Positions 26,298 through 35,803 are shown, counted from the stretch's first letter. The stretch is 64,000 nt of DNA from Vreelandella nigrificans (GCF_002374315.1 NZ_NWUX01000016.1:1-64000), one strand, 5' to 3'. Notes: a model not told the origin generated them from the sequence alone. Numbers and translations: made by a program.

Positions 26298-27461
26298 ATG
26301 ACGTTATCAGCCATTGAGCTTGAAAAGATGATCACGTTTCGTAGGGAGCTCCACCAGCACCCAGAGTTATCCGGTCAGGAGTCTATGACCGCTGAGCGTA
26401 TTGCAATGACGCTACGTGACGTAGGGGTAGATGAGGTGCATGAGAATATAGGAGGCTACGGCGTGGTTGGCGTCATCAAAGGTGGCAGAACGGGTGCAAC
26501 CGTTGGGCTCCGAGCCGATTTTGATGCCTTGCCACTTGAAGAAGCTAATCAGTTTTCGCACCGCTCCTGTCTGTCAAATGTAATGCATGCATGCGGGCAT
26601 GACGGACACGTAGCAATGCTGATGGCTGCTGCTGCACGGTTGGTTAAACAGCGCTCAGCTCAAGGGACTGTCGTTTTGATTTTTCAACCCGCCGAGGAAA
26701 TTGGCACTGGTGCTGAAGCGATGCTTGCGGAGGGACTGCAGGAGCGGTTCGCTCTTGATGCGATATTTGGACTACACAATTGGCCAGGTGTAGACGCAGG
26801 ACATTTTGTCATTCATGACGTCCCTCACATGGCATCAAGCGATGACTTTGAGGTGACATTTCACTCCTCTGGTGGGCATGGTGCGATGCCTCATCTCACG
26901 ACAGACCCCATCGTCGCGGCCAGCCTATTTACAACCGCCATTCAACATATTGTCAGCCGAAATATTGATCCTCAGGATATCGCTGTTATTAGCCTAGGTA
27001 GCCTGCAAAGCGGCCACGCTAGCAACATTATTCCTGCTGCCGCTCGACTGACGGGCACCGCGCGCTGCTTTAAACCAGAGTTACGCAAACGTCTTGAGGT
27101 CCGTATTAACGACGTTGCAGAAGGAGTTGCTAAAACAACCGGATGCGATGTCACACTCGATTACGTTCCCTCAACACCGGCGGTTGCCAATGACATCGTG
27201 TGTGCCCAATTGTGTCGCGATGTGGTGGTGCAGCGTTGGGGGCATGAACAGCTAGTAGAGCACCCAGTCAGTATGGGAGCTGATGATATGGGGGCCTTTC
27301 TTTCTCATATTCCTGGTGCCTATGTATGGATTGGCAATGGCTCAGGACCACAAACACCGAAGCTTCACCAGCCTGACTATGACTTCAACGATGCCATTCT
27401 ATCGACTGGGAGCGACTTCCTGGCAAGTGTGGCAATGCAGTTTCTCGATAACCACCAATAA
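26298..27461 (+). CDS. M20-family amidohydrolase/peptidase (hippurate hydrolase type)
   Basis: A 387-residue metallopeptidase of the M20D group. The metal site is visible as MHACGHDGHVAML near 95-107, QPAEEIGTGAEAML near 132-145 and GLHNWPG near 158-164. It hydrolyses N-acyl amino acids or dipeptide-like amides in the cytoplasm. First gene of an operon with a YfcC-type carrier (14 bases later) and a dipeptide epimerase, which points to a peptide or acyl amino acid substrate. Confidence 0.88.
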   Translation: MTLSAIELEKMITFRRELHQHPELSGQESMTAERIAMTLRDVGVDEVHENIGGYGVVGVIKGGRTGATVGLRADFDALPLEEANQFSHRSCLSNVMHACGHDGHVAMLMAAAARLVKQRSAQGTVVLIFQPAEEIGTGAEAMLAEGLQERFALDAIFGLHNWPGVDAGHFVIHDVPHMASSDDFEVTFHSSGGHGAMPHLTTDPIVAASLFTTAIQHIVSRNIDPQDIAVISLGSLQSGHASNIIPAAARLTGTARCFKPELRKRLEVRINDVAEGVAKTTGCDVTLDYVPSTPAVANDIVCAQLCRDVVVQRWGHEQLVEHPVSMGADDMGAFLSHIPGAYVWIGNGSGPQTPKLHQPDYDFNDAILSTGSDFLASVAMQFLDNHQ

Positions 27462-27475
27462 ACTGGGGATACCCC

Positions 27476-28900
27476 ATGACACCTCTCGAAAAAACAATGA
27501 CACACGAGAAGAGTTCACGGCCAACATTTCGCTTCCCGCATATTTTTGTCGTGTTATTTAGTTTTATCTGTCTCGCTGCTTTATCAACTCACTTTCTTCA
27601 GTCGGGTAGCTACGAGCGTGTAACAAACGAGCAAGGGCGTACGGTTGTGGTGCCAGACAGTTATGCGGCTGTTGAAGCTCAGGGAGCTGGCTGGTTAAGT
27701 CCTTTCATGGCGGTCTTTGAGGGGATGGGTGAAGGCAGTAGTATCATCTTCTTTATTTTTATCTCAGGTGGTGCGTTTGGCGTTCTTAAAGCGACAGGAG
27801 TATTACAAAAAGTAGTTGCCAGTATCAGTAATGCGCTTACTGGACGCGATCTCATCCTCATACCTCTGCTGATGCTGTTATTTGCGATGGGGGGAGCAAC
27901 CTTCGGGCTCGCAGAAGAGACAATTGCTTTTATTATTATCCTTGCACCGTTACTTCGTATGCTGGGGTATGACTCTATTACGGCCGCGGCGGTACCACTG
28001 GTAGGGGCTGGTGCAGGTTTCTCTGCAGCGTTTATGAATCCTTTTACGGTTGGCGTTGCTCAGGATATCGCTGAACTCCCTATTTTCTCTGGAATGACCC
28101 TTCGAGTTTGTTACTGGCTGATATTCGTCAGCATCAGTATTGCTTTCGTCACTCGCTATGCTGCAAAGGTGAAAGCTCATCCCGAATCCAGCCCGGTCTT
28201 TAATAGTGATCGCCGCCAGTTCGGTAAACCGCAAGCCAGTGAGAGACCAGGAACGTTATCGGCTGCCGATAAACTCGTCCTCACCGCTTTTGTAGGCACT
28301 ATTCTCGTTATTGCCTACGGCGTGATACGACATGGTTGGTATATCGGTGAGATGTCTGGTGCCTTTCTCTTGATGGCTATTTTAATCGGTGTATTTGCGC
28401 GTATGAGCCCGAATAAAATTGCCGACCACTTTGTTGAGGGCATCCAAGAAATTGCGATGGGTGCTCTGGTAGTGGGCTTTGCTTTTGGCATCCTGGTGAT
28501 TCTGAGAAGCGGGCATATTCTGGATACTATTCTTTTTCATCTCGAAGGGTTGCTGAGCGGGATGCCTGCTGTGATTACTGCAGTATGTATGTTCTTCGTT
28601 CAACTCATCCTGAACTTCCTGGTTCCTTCTGGTAGTGGTCAAGCTGCACTGACAATGCCTCTGATGGTACCTCTTGCAGACCTTGTGGGAGTGACGCGTC
28701 AGACTGCTGTTCTTGCGTTCCAGTTTGGTGATGGTATCTCCAATATTCTTACACCAACGTCGGGATATTTCATGGCAGGACTAGCTGTAGCAGGTGTGTC
28801 GTGGAGCAAGTGGATTAAATGGATACTTCCATTAGCGATTCTTCAGCTGGGCACTGCGAGTCTCATGATTACTCTGGCTCAGTTCTTTTCCTGGACATAA
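27476..28900 (+). CDS. YfcC-family membrane carrier
   Basis: A 474-residue protein with about 12 membrane segments. The start SRPTFRFPHIFVVLFSFICLAAL and the central GATFGLAEETIAFIIILAPL match the YfcC/DcuC-like anaerobic C4-dicarboxylate carrier superfamily, whose members also move arginine or ornithine and peptides. Set between a peptidase and a dipeptide epimerase, it probably brings in the substrate of those enzymes. A second in-frame ATG lies at 27497. Confidence 0.82.
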   Translation: MTPLEKTMTHEKSSRPTFRFPHIFVVLFSFICLAALSTHFLQSGSYERVTNEQGRTVVVPDSYAAVEAQGAGWLSPFMAVFEGMGEGSSIIFFIFISGGAFGVLKATGVLQKVVASISNALTGRDLILIPLLMLLFAMGGATFGLAEETIAFIIILAPLLRMLGYDSITAAAVPLVGAGAGFSAAFMNPFTVGVAQDIAELPIFSGMTLRVCYWLIFVSISIAFVTRYAAKVKAHPESSPVFNSDRRQFGKPQASERPGTLSAADKLVLTAFVGTILVIAYGVIRHGWYIGEMSGAFLLMAILIGVFARMSPNKIADHFVEGIQEIAMGALVVGFAFGILVILRSGHILDTILFHLEGLLSGMPAVITAVCMFFVQLILNFLVPSGSGQAALTMPLMVPLADLVGVTRQTAVLAFQFGDGISNILTPTSGYFMAGLAVAGVSWSKWIKWILPLAILQLGTASLMITLAQFFSWT

Positions 28901-28913
28901 TAAGGCATTACTA

Positions 28914-30020
28914 ATGCGTATTAATAAAATCACAGTCTATGGCGTACGCCTTCCGCTTAAGCAGCCATTCAAGATCTCCTATGATACTTATCACGATATC
29001 GCCAGCCTGATAGTGAGTATAGAGACCGCTTCTGGGCAGGTTGGCTGGGGCGAAGCTGTGGTAGATCAACACGTGTCCGGAGAGACGTATCTCGGGGCAC
29101 GAGAAATCATAACGCGTGAGCTCGCTCCATTATTAATCGGCTCCGAAGCCAGTGATATTGCACAATTCCATCACACTGCGAATCGAAAAATTCGCCATAA
29201 TCCATCGGCTAAAGCCGCACTCGATATTGCTCTCCATGACCTCTTGGCTCGGGAGAGTGGGAAGCCCCTCTATGCCATGCTAGGTGGGCGTAGCCATGAG
29301 CGTTTGGAGCTTCCCTACGTTATCAGCATGTTAGCGCCAGAGGAGATGGCTCGGCAGGCGAAAGAGGCTGCTCGGCGTGGGTATCAATCTATCAAAATAA
29401 AACTTGGAGATACCCCGGAACATGATATTGAGCGAATTGCGCGTGTTAGAGAGGTGCTAGACCGATCAGTGGCGTTGCGTGTGGATGCCAATCAAGGGTG
29501 GAGTACAAAGCAAGCGCTACAGGTCATCCGACATGCAGCGCCGTATCAAGTGGATTGGTTTGAGCAACCCGTAGATATGGAAAATCTTGTGGCAATGGCA
29601 CATGTGACCCAGTCTACTGAGGCTATCATCATGGCGGATGAACCTATTCATGGCGTAAAAGAGATGTTGGATGTGATTCAGCTTAATGCTGCTGATATGG
29701 TTAACATTAAATTGATGAAATCCGCTGGCTTACGCCCCGCTATGGTGATGGCTGAAGCTGGTATGGCTGCTGATATACCCTGCCAGATTGGCTCCATGGT
29801 GGAGTCATCTATTGCGACACTGGCAGGTGCACATCTTGCGCTGGCACATCCCAATATTATTGCGAATGACTTGGTAGGCCCGGCCATGATTCGGGAAGAT
29901 GTTGCTCAGATGCCGGGGGATGAAACGCATATCTTGTTAGATGACTCACCTGGTCTTGGGGTAACTATTGAAAGTAGCCGAGTACAAGACCTTAGTGAGT
30001 TTGTCGATATCATTGATTGA
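28914..30020 (+). CDS. Dipeptide epimerase (enolase superfamily)
   Basis: A 368-residue enzyme of the muconate-lactonising subgroup. Catalytic lysines are in IKIKLG (near 160-165), metal ligands are D in VDANQGW (near 192), E in WFEQPV (near 218) and D in MADEPI (near 244), and the opposite base is K in NIKLMKSAG (near 266). Relatives interconvert L-Ala-D-Glu and L-Ala-L-Glu or other dipeptides. Together with the upstream M20 peptidase and carrier this suggests use of peptidoglycan-derived or mixed-chirality dipeptides. Exact dipeptide specificity is unknown. Confidence 0.85.
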   Translation: MRINKITVYGVRLPLKQPFKISYDTYHDIASLIVSIETASGQVGWGEAVVDQHVSGETYLGAREIITRELAPLLIGSEASDIAQFHHTANRKIRHNPSAKAALDIALHDLLARESGKPLYAMLGGRSHERLELPYVISMLAPEEMARQAKEAARRGYQSIKIKLGDTPEHDIERIARVREVLDRSVALRVDANQGWSTKQALQVIRHAAPYQVDWFEQPVDMENLVAMAHVTQSTEAIIMADEPIHGVKEMLDVIQLNAADMVNIKLMKSAGLRPAMVMAEAGMAADIPCQIGSMVESSIATLAGAHLALAHPNIIANDLVGPAMIREDVAQMPGDETHILLDDSPGLGVTIESSRVQDLSEFVDIID

Positions 30021-30212
30021 GAAAGATTTTATTCTTGGGATCGCCCAACGCACATAAGATAAAAAGAGAGTGCAGGATACATCTGCCACACTCAGTGGTT
30101 GGGTTTTCCCTCAGGCAGGTTACTCGGCAAGTTTCAATATGCCGCCCAGTAGTCCATATCCCTATGGGGGCAGCTACCAACCCTGAATTGCAGCAGGACT
30201 AAAAGCTCTGAG

Positions 30213-30983
30213 CTAGCTGATGTGCCGCCGCCAGCGGTTCTCTATTGTCTCAAGCTCTGCTGGTCCGTAGCAGGCTTGGTTATGCCCTCCGTAATGCGCC
30301 CACAGTTGGTCACCTAAGTCGAAATGCCACCACTCACTGGGTAAGTTGGTAAATCCTTGTTGCTGCATTACGTGATACAGCAGCCGACGATTATCTCTTG
30401 CTTGCTGTTGGGGAGGGGACAATTCACCTAACAGCTCAAAATGCGCAGTATGGGAGGCAGGAATGGCTTCATCAAAGAGCGTTCCCATGTCTAGTGGTAG
30501 TCCATCGGAATCGCAGAGGGTAACGTCGACTGCCCCTCCGGTTAAATGTGGACTGGGGGCTGAGGGATCACGGCTAGGGAATGATACAAACTCGCTTGTG
30601 CGTGTTAATAGTTCATCCTCCGTGGCGTTAGGATGGTGATAGAGAATCGCTTCATACAGCGTATCAAACAGGTACTGCTGGACACGCCATGGGCGCCAGC
30701 CATCCAGTACCAGTAAGCTGATTCCCTGGGGTAAGCTCCGTGCTGCTGCCAGTAGCGCCCGATAAACCCCCTCGCGCACAAAACATTCCGGTATTGCACC
30801 AGGAATCCCTAGGCGTGCGTAGGCGGGGAATACCTTAATCGGCGAAGGCGCTAAGCTCATTGGCACTAAGCGTTCGCCACAGTCTTGAATGGCAATATGG
30901 CTAACACTCGACCACTCCAGCGCTGATATGCTCGGAATAGGCGCTAAGTTGATACTGGACGAGTCAGTAGAGGAGGTGTGCAT
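30213..30983 (-). CDS. ddpX: D-Ala-D-Ala dipeptidase (VanX/DdpX-type, M15D)
   Basis: A 256-residue zinc peptidase. The zinc motif SPHLTGGAVDVTL (SxHxxGxAxD) and catalytic EWWHF (ExxH) are intact, as is the WRPWR loop. No signal peptide, so it acts in the cytoplasm like E. coli DdpX, which salvages D-Ala from peptidoglycan dipeptide. The start ATG at 30983 lies five bases after the DctM stop; the longer frame overlaps DctM deeply. It is the last gene of a DctPQM TRAP operon, which implies that this TRAP system may deliver a dipeptide or related compound. Confidence 0.85.
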   Translation of the reverse strand: MHTSSTDSSSINLAPIPSISALEWSSVSHIAIQDCGERLVPMSLAPSPIKVFPAYARLGIPGAIPECFVREGVYRALLAAARSLPQGISLLVLDGWRPWRVQQYLFDTLYEAILYHHPNATEDELLTRTSEFVSFPSRDPSAPSPHLTGGAVDVTLCDSDGLPLDMGTLFDEAIPASHTAHFELLGELSPPQQQARDNRRLLYHVMQQQGFTNLPSEWWHFDLGDQLWAHYGGHNQACYGPAELETIENRWRRHIS

Positions 30984-30988
30984 CTTAA

Positions 30989-32266
30989 TTATCCAAGCAA
31001 TTGGGGTAGCCAAAGCGTTAAGGCCGGAAAGAAGATTAACAGTATCAAGACAGCGATAGCGGTGAGTACGAAAGGCCAAATCGTTTTGAATAACGAGACA
31101 ATCTCTATTCGGCTAACGGCGGCGGCAACAAACACGCAGGCGCCCATCGGTGGTGTAATAAGGGCAATGGTGATGTTGAGAGTAATGATGACCCCCAGAT
31201 GGATTGGGTCTATGCCTGCCATCATCGCCACGGGTGCAAAAATAGGCGTGAGTAGCATCAGCGCGGAGACTTCCTCCATGAACATGCCGGTCAAAAAAGT
31301 AATCAAGCTTAATAGCAGCAAGATAATCACCGCGTTTTCTGCATAAGGTGCTAATAAGGTGACAAATTGCTGGGGAACCTGGGCATAGGAGAGTAACCAG
31401 CTAATGGTAGCGGACGCTGCCATAATTAAAAAAATCGCTGACGTTAGGCGAGCGGTGTCTTTGATAGCTTGCCAAAACTGCGGCAACTGCAACCCACCTA
31501 GCAACACGCCACATAAAGCTACGTAAAGGGCTGTCAGTGCCCCTGACTCTGTTGGTGTAACCACGCCCAATACAATGCCCGCAACAATGATGACTGGTGC
31601 AATTAGCGCAGGAAACGCCACGAGGGCGGCAATACTTAAGGCTTTCAGGTTGGGCAGCTCACCTCGCTTGGGCATGCGTTTTTTCCATGCATACCACGCA
31701 TTCATGCCCATAAACGCAACGCCCAGTAACAGGCCTGGCACCACTCCCGCCAGAAATAGGTCGCCTACAGAGGTGTTAGTAAGGGAGGCGTACAAAATCA
31801 TAAAGATGCTGGGAGGAATGATCGGGCCAATAAGTGAGCTACCAGCGGTTAAACCAGCGGCAAAGGCACGTGAGTAGCCCTCTTTTTCCATGGCGGGCAC
31901 CAGCAACGAGCCCAGGGCCGAGGTGTCGGCTACGGCGGAGCCATTAACCCCGGCGAAGAAGACGCTCGATACAACGTTTACATGGCCCATACCGCCGCGC
32001 ATATGTCCCACCAGCAGGCGTGCCAAGCCCATTAGCCGCTCGGTTAAGCCGCTCACATTCATTAAGTTACCGGCTAAAATAAATAGCGGAATCGCCATCA
32101 AGGAAAAGGCGTTGATGCCACTAAAAAATTGTTGCGGCATCATGCGGGGGATCATCGCGGGGTCGACAAACAGAAAGCCAACAATAGCGGTGGTCAACAG
32201 CGCAATAAATAGAGGTAGCCCTAAGAGAACATGAACAAGGAAAACGCCTAACATCGTGACAATCAT
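30989..32266 (-). CDS. TRAP transporter large permease (DctM)
   Basis: A 425-residue protein with about 12 membrane segments. Conserved stretches include FSGINAFSLMAIPLFILAGNLM near 47-68, and LIGPIIPPSIFMILYASLTNTSVGDLF near 137-163. Its ATG overlaps the DctQ stop (ATGA). Works with DctQ and the periplasmic DctP encoded upstream. Confidence 0.93.
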   Translation of the reverse strand: MIVTMLGVFLVHVLLGLPLFIALLTTAIVGFLFVDPAMIPRMMPQQFFSGINAFSLMAIPLFILAGNLMNVSGLTERLMGLARLLVGHMRGGMGHVNVVSSVFFAGVNGSAVADTSALGSLLVPAMEKEGYSRAFAAGLTAGSSLIGPIIPPSIFMILYASLTNTSVGDLFLAGVVPGLLLGVAFMGMNAWYAWKKRMPKRGELPNLKALSIAALVAFPALIAPVIIVAGIVLGVVTPTESGALTALYVALCGVLLGGLQLPQFWQAIKDTARLTSAIFLIMAASATISWLLSYAQVPQQFVTLLAPYAENAVIILLLLSLITFLTGMFMEEVSALMLLTPIFAPVAMMAGIDPIHLGVIITLNITIALITPPMGACVFVAAAVSRIEIVSLFKTIWPFVLTAIAVLILLIFFPALTLWLPQLLG

Positions 32267-32790
32267 GAAGGGCGCTCCTGCTCTGGGCTGCTCTGCTCTA
32301 AAACGCCTTGTTCAGTTAGCACGGGTAGTGGTGCCGGGCCATACCAAAGTACATGCCAGGCAAGTAACGCGAAGCCGATAGGTACTGACATTAGCGGAAT
32401 AGTGCGGCTAATACCCAGGCCTGAGGTGGTAAACATGCTAACCGAGAGCGCGTAGCGGTAACTGACCCAGGCTCCGCCAATGGCGATACTGAGTGTTAAC
32501 AGCCACTGATACAGATTAAGTACGCGCGCTATGGGCACAGGCAGTAAACGTTCAATCAATGCGACGCGCATATGGCTGCCTTCTACCCACACTGCCCCTG
32601 CCGCCACCATAACGGTGCCGATAATCAGAAAGCGCGATAACTCATCGGTCCAAATAGGCGCTCCACCGATAAAGTAGCGCATAAAAACGCCATATAGAAT
32701 GATGGCTAAATTGGTCAACAGCAGTAGTGCAGCCACGGTGATGGATAGAGGCCGACTGATCGCTAACATGCGATTGCGTAGCGCGTGCAT
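32263..32790 (-). CDS. TRAP transporter small permease (DctQ)
   Basis: A 175-residue protein with four membrane helices and the family pattern RYFIGGAPIWTDELSRFLIIGTVM. I prefer ATG at 32790 with GTAGGA upstream over a GTG at 32820. A hairpin that could act as a partial terminator lies between it and the DctP gene. Confidence 0.88.
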   Translation of the reverse strand: MHALRNRMLAISRPLSITVAALLLLTNLAIILYGVFMRYFIGGAPIWTDELSRFLIIGTVMVAAGAVWVEGSHMRVALIERLLPVPIARVLNLYQWLLTLSIAIGGAWVSYRYALSVSMFTTSGLGISRTIPLMSVPIGFALLAWHVLWYGPAPLPVLTEQGVLEQSSPEQERPS

Positions 32791-32828
32791 GGAAAATCCT
32801 ACCCGCAAAGAAAGAGTCACAATAGGAG

Positions 32829-32854
32829 AAAAGGACCGGTAATTACCGGCCCTT
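32829..32854 (-). terminator. Hairpin between dctP and dctQ genes
   Basis: CCGGTAATTACCGG flanked by AAGG/CCTT; on the minus strand it is followed by TTTT. Such intra-operon hairpins usually raise binding protein level over permease level. Confidence 0.6.
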
Positions 32855-32865
32855 CTACTGCCGTC

Positions 32866-32922
32866 GATAGTGCTTAATTAGGTATCATTTAATTAGATAG
32901 TGCTTGGTTAGACAGCGATTAA
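32866..32922. repeat. Short degenerate duplication after dctP stop
   Basis: Two near copies of GATAGTGCTTRRTTAG separated by a related AT-rich unit directly after the DctP stop codon. Confidence 0.55.
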
Positions 32923-33954
32923 CTATTCAAGCAGTTCACTCATACCTGCATCTTCCAGTGCCATGTCGATCCAGCGCTGGTCAATATTACGCTCGCTTAG
33001 CCACTCAAGATAAGCTGGTTGGCCAACTTCCCGGAAGGCGTTAAGGTCCTCCTCAGAGGGGCGGATCACTTCCATGCCTTGCTCTTCAAGGTAGGCAATG
33101 CGTTCATCAACTTTGGCTTCGTTATGCTCACGCGCCTGCTGATTTGCTTCGGCCACGGCTTCCATAAAGGCGTTACGGGTCTCTTCTTCCCAGCTTTCAA
33201 TCATTTGGCTGTTGCCGACCAAAAACTGGTTGGAGTACTGGATGTTCGCAAGCGTTAAGTAGTCCTGTACTTCGTGAAGGCTGCCTAAAATGATGTACAT
33301 GGGCGGGTTCATTTGGCCATCGGCCACACCGGTGCGCAGTGCCATGTAGACTTCTGTCCAGGGTATCGGAGTGCCTGACGCACCGAAGGCCTCATAGAGG
33401 GCTACTTGGCTTGGGTCCATGGCGCGGAAGCGTAAGCCGGCAAAATCGTCAGGATGTGAAATGGGCTTTTTGTTATTGGTAAATGCGAGGAAGCCACCTT
33501 CTTCCACCACCGCCAGCATATCGATACCCGCACGCTCTTGCAGGACGTTTTCTATCTCCTGCCAGTAACTGCCCTCATCAAAGAAGCTGCGCGCTGCGTC
33601 AAAGTCATCGAATAGAAATGGAATGGCGCTGACAAAAATTTCATCGACTAGCGGAGACACGCCAGCAAAGGAAGCAATATTGAGCATCGGCGAACTCATC
33701 GTCTGCTCCATACGCTCCTGCTCTTCACCCAGCATACTATTCGGGTAAAGCTGCAGTTGGATCTCACCATCCGTTTTTTCTTCGATCAGCGCCTTTAGGT
33801 TAGAAGCAAAAACATGCACCGCGTTTTTATCAGGATCAGGGGCGCCGTTGTAGCCCAGATTAATGGTTGTTTGTGCCATGGCCTGACTGGCAGCTAGCGA
33901 GCTGCCTAAAAAGCAGGCTGTAGCGAGGGCTTTCATCGAAAAATGGGGCTTCAT
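32923..33954 (-). CDS. TRAP transporter solute-binding protein (DctP)
   Basis: A 343-residue periplasmic protein with signal peptide 1-27 (ending AMA-Q) and the DctP fold: LPFLFDD-like segment AIPFLFDDFDAARSFFD near 113-129, then FRAMDPSQVALYEAFGASGTPIPWTEVYMALRTGVADGQ near 178-216, containing the conserved Arg that binds the ligand carboxylate. First gene of the TRAP operon that ends in the D-Ala-D-Ala dipeptidase. Ligand unknown. Confidence 0.92.
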   Translation of the reverse strand: MKPHFSMKALATACFLGSSLAASQAMAQTTINLGYNGAPDPDKNAVHVFASNLKALIEEKTDGEIQLQLYPNSMLGEEQERMEQTMSSPMLNIASFAGVSPLVDEIFVSAIPFLFDDFDAARSFFDEGSYWQEIENVLQERAGIDMLAVVEEGGFLAFTNNKKPISHPDDFAGLRFRAMDPSQVALYEAFGASGTPIPWTEVYMALRTGVADGQMNPPMYIILGSLHEVQDYLTLANIQYSNQFLVGNSQMIESWEEETRNAFMEAVAEANQQAREHNEAKVDERIAYLEEQGMEVIRPSEEDLNAFREVGQPAYLEWLSERNIDQRWIDMALEDAGMSELLE

Positions 33955-34300
33955 GGTAGTCTCCTATGTCCTCTTGAACGCCACCTGGGGCGTATGGATC
34001 TCTAATCACTTTTATTATTTGGTGCGCAACCTAAGCGTTGAAAGGTACTGTATTGAATAAGCAATATTAGTGCCGCTAACTCTATTAGCCAGCTATATAC
34101 ACATTACATTAGCAGCCTAGTGGTTGCTGCGCTGTTTTCTATGCCTGTTTGCTCTATAGAGAGCTTAGTTCTTGCACCAGCATTGCCCCATTAGCATCTT
34201 GTGATGCTAATGGGGCAATGCTGGTGAGAAGGAGGGGGGAGGACGTTATAGTGAGGGAGGGGAAGAGAGCTTTGGGCTTTAACTGGGCATTAATTGGCAA
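33955..34300. other. Intergenic region with a 24-bp perfect hairpin
   Basis: No gene. Contains the presumed promoter of the TRAP operon on the minus strand and the hairpin at 34175-34226. Confidence 0.6.
34175..34226. repeat. 24-bp perfect inverted repeat, 4-base loop
   Basis: Arms 34175-34198 and 34203-34226 start CACCAGCATTGCCCCATTAG and are exact complements around loop TTGT. Neither side has a T tract, so it is not a classic terminator, though it may end Rieske gene transcription. Confidence 0.85.
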
Positions 34301-34669
34301 CTAGCCAATGCGTAAGTTTCCTTCCTGGTCTTCAAAGACAGGTATGGCATCAAGTTCATCAATAGCGCCCGATAAGCAGTTGCCTGTTTTAATATCGAAC
34401 GCTGCCCCATGGGCGCTGCATAGAAAGCGGCTTCCATCCGACGAGATGATGTTTTCAGAACGATAATTTAATGGCAAGTACTGGTGAGGGCAGCTATTGA
34501 CATAGCAATAAACCAAGCCATTTAAACGTGCTATAACGACTGGAAAAGCGTCATCATTACTAATGATTTCTATGCATAGTGTTTGGCCTTCTTGGATTTT
34601 TTTAGCGGGGCAAATAATAGCCCCCCTTTGGGGGGCATTCGCATAGCTACGCCAAGCGTCGTCGTGCAC
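34301..34669 (-). CDS. Rieske [2Fe-2S] ferredoxin-type protein
   Basis: A 122-residue soluble protein with the Rieske cluster ligands CPH (near 80-82) and CSAH (near 102-105), 19 residues between them, and the closing GAIDELDAIPVF. The start is GTG at 34669 with AAGGA eight bases upstream. It lies 27 bases behind hppD on the same strand, so the two are co-transcribed. No oxygenase subunit is nearby. It may carry electrons to an unlinked enzyme or keep the HppD iron ferrous; the latter is my inference. Confidence 0.87.
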   Translation of the reverse strand: MHDDAWRSYANAPQRGAIICPAKKIQEGQTLCIEIISNDDAFPVVIARLNGLVYCYVNSCPHQYLPLNYRSENIISSDGSRFLCSAHGAAFDIKTGNCLSGAIDELDAIPVFEDQEGNLRIG

Positions 34670-34696
34670 AGTGTTTCCTTTTCGGCAGTGTTGTTA

Positions 34697-35803
34697 TTAT
34701 TCAGTCGTACTTTGCAACACGCCACGGTTAATTTGATCCTCTTCGATGGACTCGAAAAGTGCTTTGAAATTGCCCTCTCCGAAGCCGTCATCGCCTTTGC
34801 GCTGGATAAATTCAAAGAAGATTGGGCCAATCACCGTTTTTGAGAAAATCTGTAGCAAAATTCTGGTTTCACCACCGCCCACGACACCTTCGCCGTCAAT
34901 CAAGATGCCACGCTTACGAAGCTTATCAAGAGGCTCTTGGTGGCCTTTTACGCGTTTTAGCGATTTTTCATAATAGATACTTGGCGGGCCAGGCATAAAC
35001 TCTAGCCCTGCATCAGCAATTAAATCAGTACCGGTATATATGTCGTTACTCGCAATGGCGATATGTTGAATGCCTTCGCCGTTGTACTCACGTAGATACT
35101 CTTCAATTTGGCTATGATCGTCTGCACTTTCATTAATTGGGATACGAATTTTCCCGTCGGGAGATGTTAAGGCGCGGCTGGTAAGGCCGGTCATTTTACC
35201 GGTGATATCAAAGTAGCGTATTTCACGGAAGTTAAAGGTGTCATGATAAAACTTGTACCATGTATCCATGTTGCCGCGAATGACGTTATGCGTGAGGTGG
35301 TCAAGATAGTAAAAGCCAAACCCTTTTGGAGTAGGGTTTTCCTCGCCTAACCACTCAAACTCGTTTGAATAGCAGCTACCTTTTTCGCCGTACGTATCAA
35401 TGAAGTAAAGCAGTGAGCCGCCAATGCCAATAACAGCCGGTGCATCGATTGCTTTGTTCCCTGTGTACTCTTCTGCGCCCAAGTCTACGGCGCGTTTGAG
35501 GGCGTGCTGAGCATCAACGACACGCCAAGCCATTGCCGGGGCGCATGGTCCGTGCGCTTCAATAAACGATGACGCATGGGAGTTGGGCTCGCTATTAAGC
35601 AGGTAGTTGATATCACCCTGACGATAGACGGTGATCGACTTCTCGCGATGTTTGGCAACAGGGATGAAACCCATTTGCCTAAATAAGTTATCTAATTTTT
35701 CCGGCTCAGGATGAGCAAATTCAACAAATTCAAAGCCATCTGTGCCTGCTGGGTTAGCATCACTTATGGTTACTTTTGGCGCGTTATGTGGGAAGGGGCC
35801 CAT
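34697..35803 (-). CDS. hppD: 4-hydroxyphenylpyruvate dioxygenase
   Basis: A 368-residue Fe(II) dioxygenase that turns 4-hydroxyphenylpyruvate into homogentisate. Two vicinal-oxygen-chelate domains are visible; iron ligands are H in LDHLTHNVIRG, H in GIQHIAIAS and E in FFEFIQRKGDDGFGEGNF. Start ATG at 35803 has AAGGAG upstream; the longer frame to 35968 overlaps the divergent Lrp gene. It feeds hmgA, fahA and maiA at 47.6-50.6 kb. A palindrome at 35901-35917 lies between it and the Lrp gene. Confidence 0.95.
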   Translation of the reverse strand: MGPFPHNAPKVTISDANPAGTDGFEFVEFAHPEPEKLDNLFRQMGFIPVAKHREKSITVYRQGDINYLLNSEPNSHASSFIEAHGPCAPAMAWRVVDAQHALKRAVDLGAEEYTGNKAIDAPAVIGIGGSLLYFIDTYGEKGSCYSNEFEWLGEENPTPKGFGFYYLDHLTHNVIRGNMDTWYKFYHDTFNFREIRYFDITGKMTGLTSRALTSPDGKIRIPINESADDHSQIEEYLREYNGEGIQHIAIASNDIYTGTDLIADAGLEFMPGPPSIYYEKSLKRVKGHQEPLDKLRKRGILIDGEGVVGGGETRILLQIFSKTVIGPIFFEFIQRKGDDGFGEGNFKALFESIEEDQINRGVLQSTTE

